Source of the DNA: JBIOJM01 sp044450785
GTDB lineage: Bacteria > Planctomycetota > Planctomycetia > Isosphaerales > Isosphaeraceae
Assembly (NCBI GenBank): GCA_044450785.1
Contig: JBIOJM010000199.1
Location: 1-18,406 of the forward strand
Reading direction: 5' to 3'
DNA length: 18,406 bases
Shown one piece after another: positions 17,326 through 18,406 of the stretch. Each line of letters opens with the position of its first letter. Position 1 is the first letter of the stretch. Made by a program: the position numbers and the translations under genes. A model generated the notes under the pieces. The model was not told the origin of the DNA, searched no databases, and was given only the letters and a program-made list of their open reading frames with translations.

Positions 17326-17510
17326 GGTTCCCGACGCCTTTCTCCGGCTTTTTCGGCTCCGGCCTGCCTTTCTCTTGGCAGCGTCGCACCATTCCAGGTA
17401 ATTCCGCACGACGGCGCACGACTTCCGACGGCAGTCGTGGACTGCGCTCGATTGCGCTGGGCTGCGCCCGATTGCGCTGGACTGCGCTCGACTGCACTCG
17501 ACCGCCTCAT
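17322..17510 (-). CDS. Putative 62-aa basic small protein, coupled at both ends
   Basis: I do not know a family for this ORF. Its ATG (17510) overlaps the stop of the AlbA_2 gene as ATGA, and its TGA (17322-17324) overlaps the helicase ATG as ATGA. A perfect AAGGAGG lies 7 nt before its start. No other start codon is well placed for that site: the helicase frame has no ATG, GTG or TTG just downstream of it. These signals argue for translation. The product is Arg-rich (11 Arg, 1 Lys, 5 acidic) and low in complexity. Residues about 4-23 are encoded by decamer repeats (AVERSPAQSGAAQRNRAQS). There is no membrane segment or signal peptide. It could be a real microprotein, or a leader whose translation couples the helicase to the gene before it. 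An absence of homologues would favour the leader view. Confidence 0.5.
   Translation of the reverse strand: MRRSSAVERSPAQSGAAQRNRAQSTTAVGSRAPSCGITWNGATLPRERQAGAEKAGERRREP
17441..17500. repeat. Six-copy tandem decamer repeat
   Basis: Six adjacent 10-bp units, read on the minus strand from 17500: CGAGTGCAGT, CGAGCGCAGT, CCAGCGCAAT, CGGGCGCAGC, CCAGCGCAAT, CGAGCGCAGT. The consensus is roughly CSAGCGCART. Units two and six are identical, as are three and five. The array lies just inside the 62-codon ORF, where three units equal ten codons. Confidence 0.8.
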
Positions 17511-18406
17511 GGCGCACCCTCCTTAAGCCACCACCTGGCGGATTTCCCGCGTCCCCGAGAATCAATGAATCCAAGGTCGCGCAACACGCGCATCTCAGCC
17601 TGAACTGTGCGCGCGCTCGGCGGGCTCTCCATCGCCACGAATAAATCGGGGAAAGACCGCTCTCTCCCGTCGCTCAGGATCGACAGAATCCTCCGTTGGC
17701 GTTCCGTCAGGTTAGGCTGAACTTTTGTCGGTGCATGGTAGCCGGCTGTTGGGAATCGCACGGTGACCGCGCCTGCCGCTTCCAAGAACTCGGGGTCCGG
17801 GTAGCGACCGTCCCGGCACAGCGTCACAATTCTTTGCGTTCCGCGGCCCCACTTCTCGATCAGGGACCGCAGATAAAACGGTTCGGCGATCAGCGGATTC
17901 CGCGGCCGTGAGGGATGGTCTCGCTTGAGGTCGGCTTCTTCCAAGATGTCGAAAGCATGACCGTGGATTTGCCGTTGGTCGATAAACTCATCCTTGGTTG
18001 TGCCTCGAAACCGGGCCATCCGCAGGGCACACTGGGGATAGTCGGGCATTTGCTTCTTGCCGAAGAGCACGACCGCTGCCTGGAGCAAAAGCCCATCCCG
18101 GCGCAATTGCAACCGGTCGAGCGTGTCCAACGGTGACGTAAAAGGTGTCTCCAAACGCCGCACATCGATGGCGATTCGGTGCGTTCGCTCCACCTCGGCA
18201 AGATCCAAGTCCGCGACGGAGTACCTTTCAGCCGGCTGATTCTCCCAACGATGCTTCAGGTAGACTCGCGCCAGCAGACGCCGCTGATACTCCGCCTGCG
18301 GCATCCGGGATGTCGTGTTGCCGATGCGCTGGTAAGGTCGGCCGTCAAAGGTGTATGGGCCCTCCGTCTGCTGAGTCGTCTCCAGGATCAGGACTTCCTT
18401 GGTGCC
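17507..18406 (-). CDS. AlbA_2/RecG-like ATP-binding protein, 3' part, with apparent internal deletion
   Basis: The frame is open to the window edge; the edge codons encode GTKEVLILE and GPYTFDGRPYQRIGNTTSR, typical of the end of the Schlafen AlbA_2 domain and the following linker. Then come YPQCALRMARFRG, FIDQRQIHGHAFDILEEAD, and after that LKRDHPSRPRNPLIAE, SLIEKWGRGTQRIVTLC and a C-terminal winged helix (LTERQRRILSILSDG to WWLKEGAP). In the family as I know it, about 60-65 residues carrying the GHKL-type ATPase core (a REALVNA..HRDYS-like N box, then DDRLEI..G.LP) lie between EEAD and LKRDHPSRPRNP. They are absent here, without a frame break, near 17925-17932. The gene may thus be an ATPase-dead variant. 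Such proteins act in regulation or defence islands. Its stop overlaps the 62-aa ORF. The true start is outside the window. Confidence 0.82.
   Translation of the reverse strand, partial: GTKEVLILETTQQTEGPYTFDGRPYQRIGNTTSRMPQAEYQRRLLARVYLKHRWENQPAERYSVADLDLAEVERTHRIAIDVRRLETPFTSPLDTLDRLQLRRDGLLLQAAVVLFGKKQMPDYPQCALRMARFRGTTKDEFIDQRQIHGHAFDILEEADLKRDHPSRPRNPLIAEPFYLRSLIEKWGRGTQRIVTLCRDGRYPDPEFLEAAGAVTVRFPTAGYHAPTKVQPNLTERQRRILSILSDGRERSFPDLFVAMESPPSARTVQAEMRVLRDLGFIDSRGRGKSARWWLKEGAP
17518..17524 (-). promoter_or_regulatory. Strong ribosome binding site of the 62-aa ORF
   Basis: AAGGAGG on the minus strand, 7 nt before ATG 17510. A full anti-16S match at ideal spacing inside the last codons of the AlbA_2 gene. 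It is the main support for translation of the small ORF. Confidence 0.7.

Noticed and set aside
17441..17500. CRISPR array
   Set aside because: The units are 10 bp and directly adjacent, without spacers, and no cas gene is near.
17326..17574. N-terminal 83-codon extension of the helicase
   Set aside because: It passes through the decamer array and the end of the AlbA_2 gene, lacks protein-like character, and has no suitable start near the strong ribosome site. ATG 17325 in an ATGA overlap is the better start.

Overview
All convincing genes in this window lie on the minus strand, so transcription runs from the right edge to the left. High G+C, large secreted proteins of unusual domain mix (an FHA domain joined to a beta-propeller, an alpha/alpha-toroid joined to HEAT-like repeats) and a remnant of a small 'MWIFTK'-start family point to a planctomycete, probably of the Isosphaera/Singulisphaera kind. 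This assignment is inference from gene style.

Right block (18406 to 11077): a tightly packed anti-phage type operon. In transcription order it holds the 3' part of an AlbA_2/RecG-like ATP-binding protein, a 62-codon small ORF containing decamer repeats, an SNF2-family helicase of BrxHII type, a PglZ phosphatase-fold protein of the BREX-3 kind, and a BrxA-like protein carrying an extra C-terminal HEPN-like helical domain. Every junction is an overlap (ATGA, ATGA, 8 nt, ATGA), so the genes are probably translationally coupled. The order helicase-pglZ-brxA matches the distal half of a type 3 BREX locus. brxF, brxC and the methylase pglX would be expected beyond the right edge and cannot be seen.

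Middle (11076 to 10479): a short gene-poor boundary. It holds a C9 tract, a decayed small gene with frameshift and internal deletion, and a 103-bp G/C-tract inverted repeat that can fold as an outer stem with two inner hairpins (REP/MITE-like).

Left block (10478 to 97): a five-gene envelope operon with gaps of 23 nt or less, or overlaps. It encodes a secreted toroid/HEAT protein, a single-pass membrane protein with a long Gly/Ala linker and a periplasmic domain, a membrane protein with a cytoplasmic degenerate FHA domain and an external beta-propeller, a secreted protein whose C-terminal two-thirds is an ABC-type oligopeptide-binding fold, and a secreted coiled-coil protein with a Lys/Pro tail. 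No transporter permease, ATPase, ExbB/ExbD motor or kinase lies in the window. The set looks like an uncharacterised cell-surface assembly.

The best candidates for something new are the doubly coupled 62-aa ORF in the BREX operon, the BrxA-HEPN-like fusion, the AlbA_2 protein that seems to have lost its ATPase core, and the five-gene envelope cluster.
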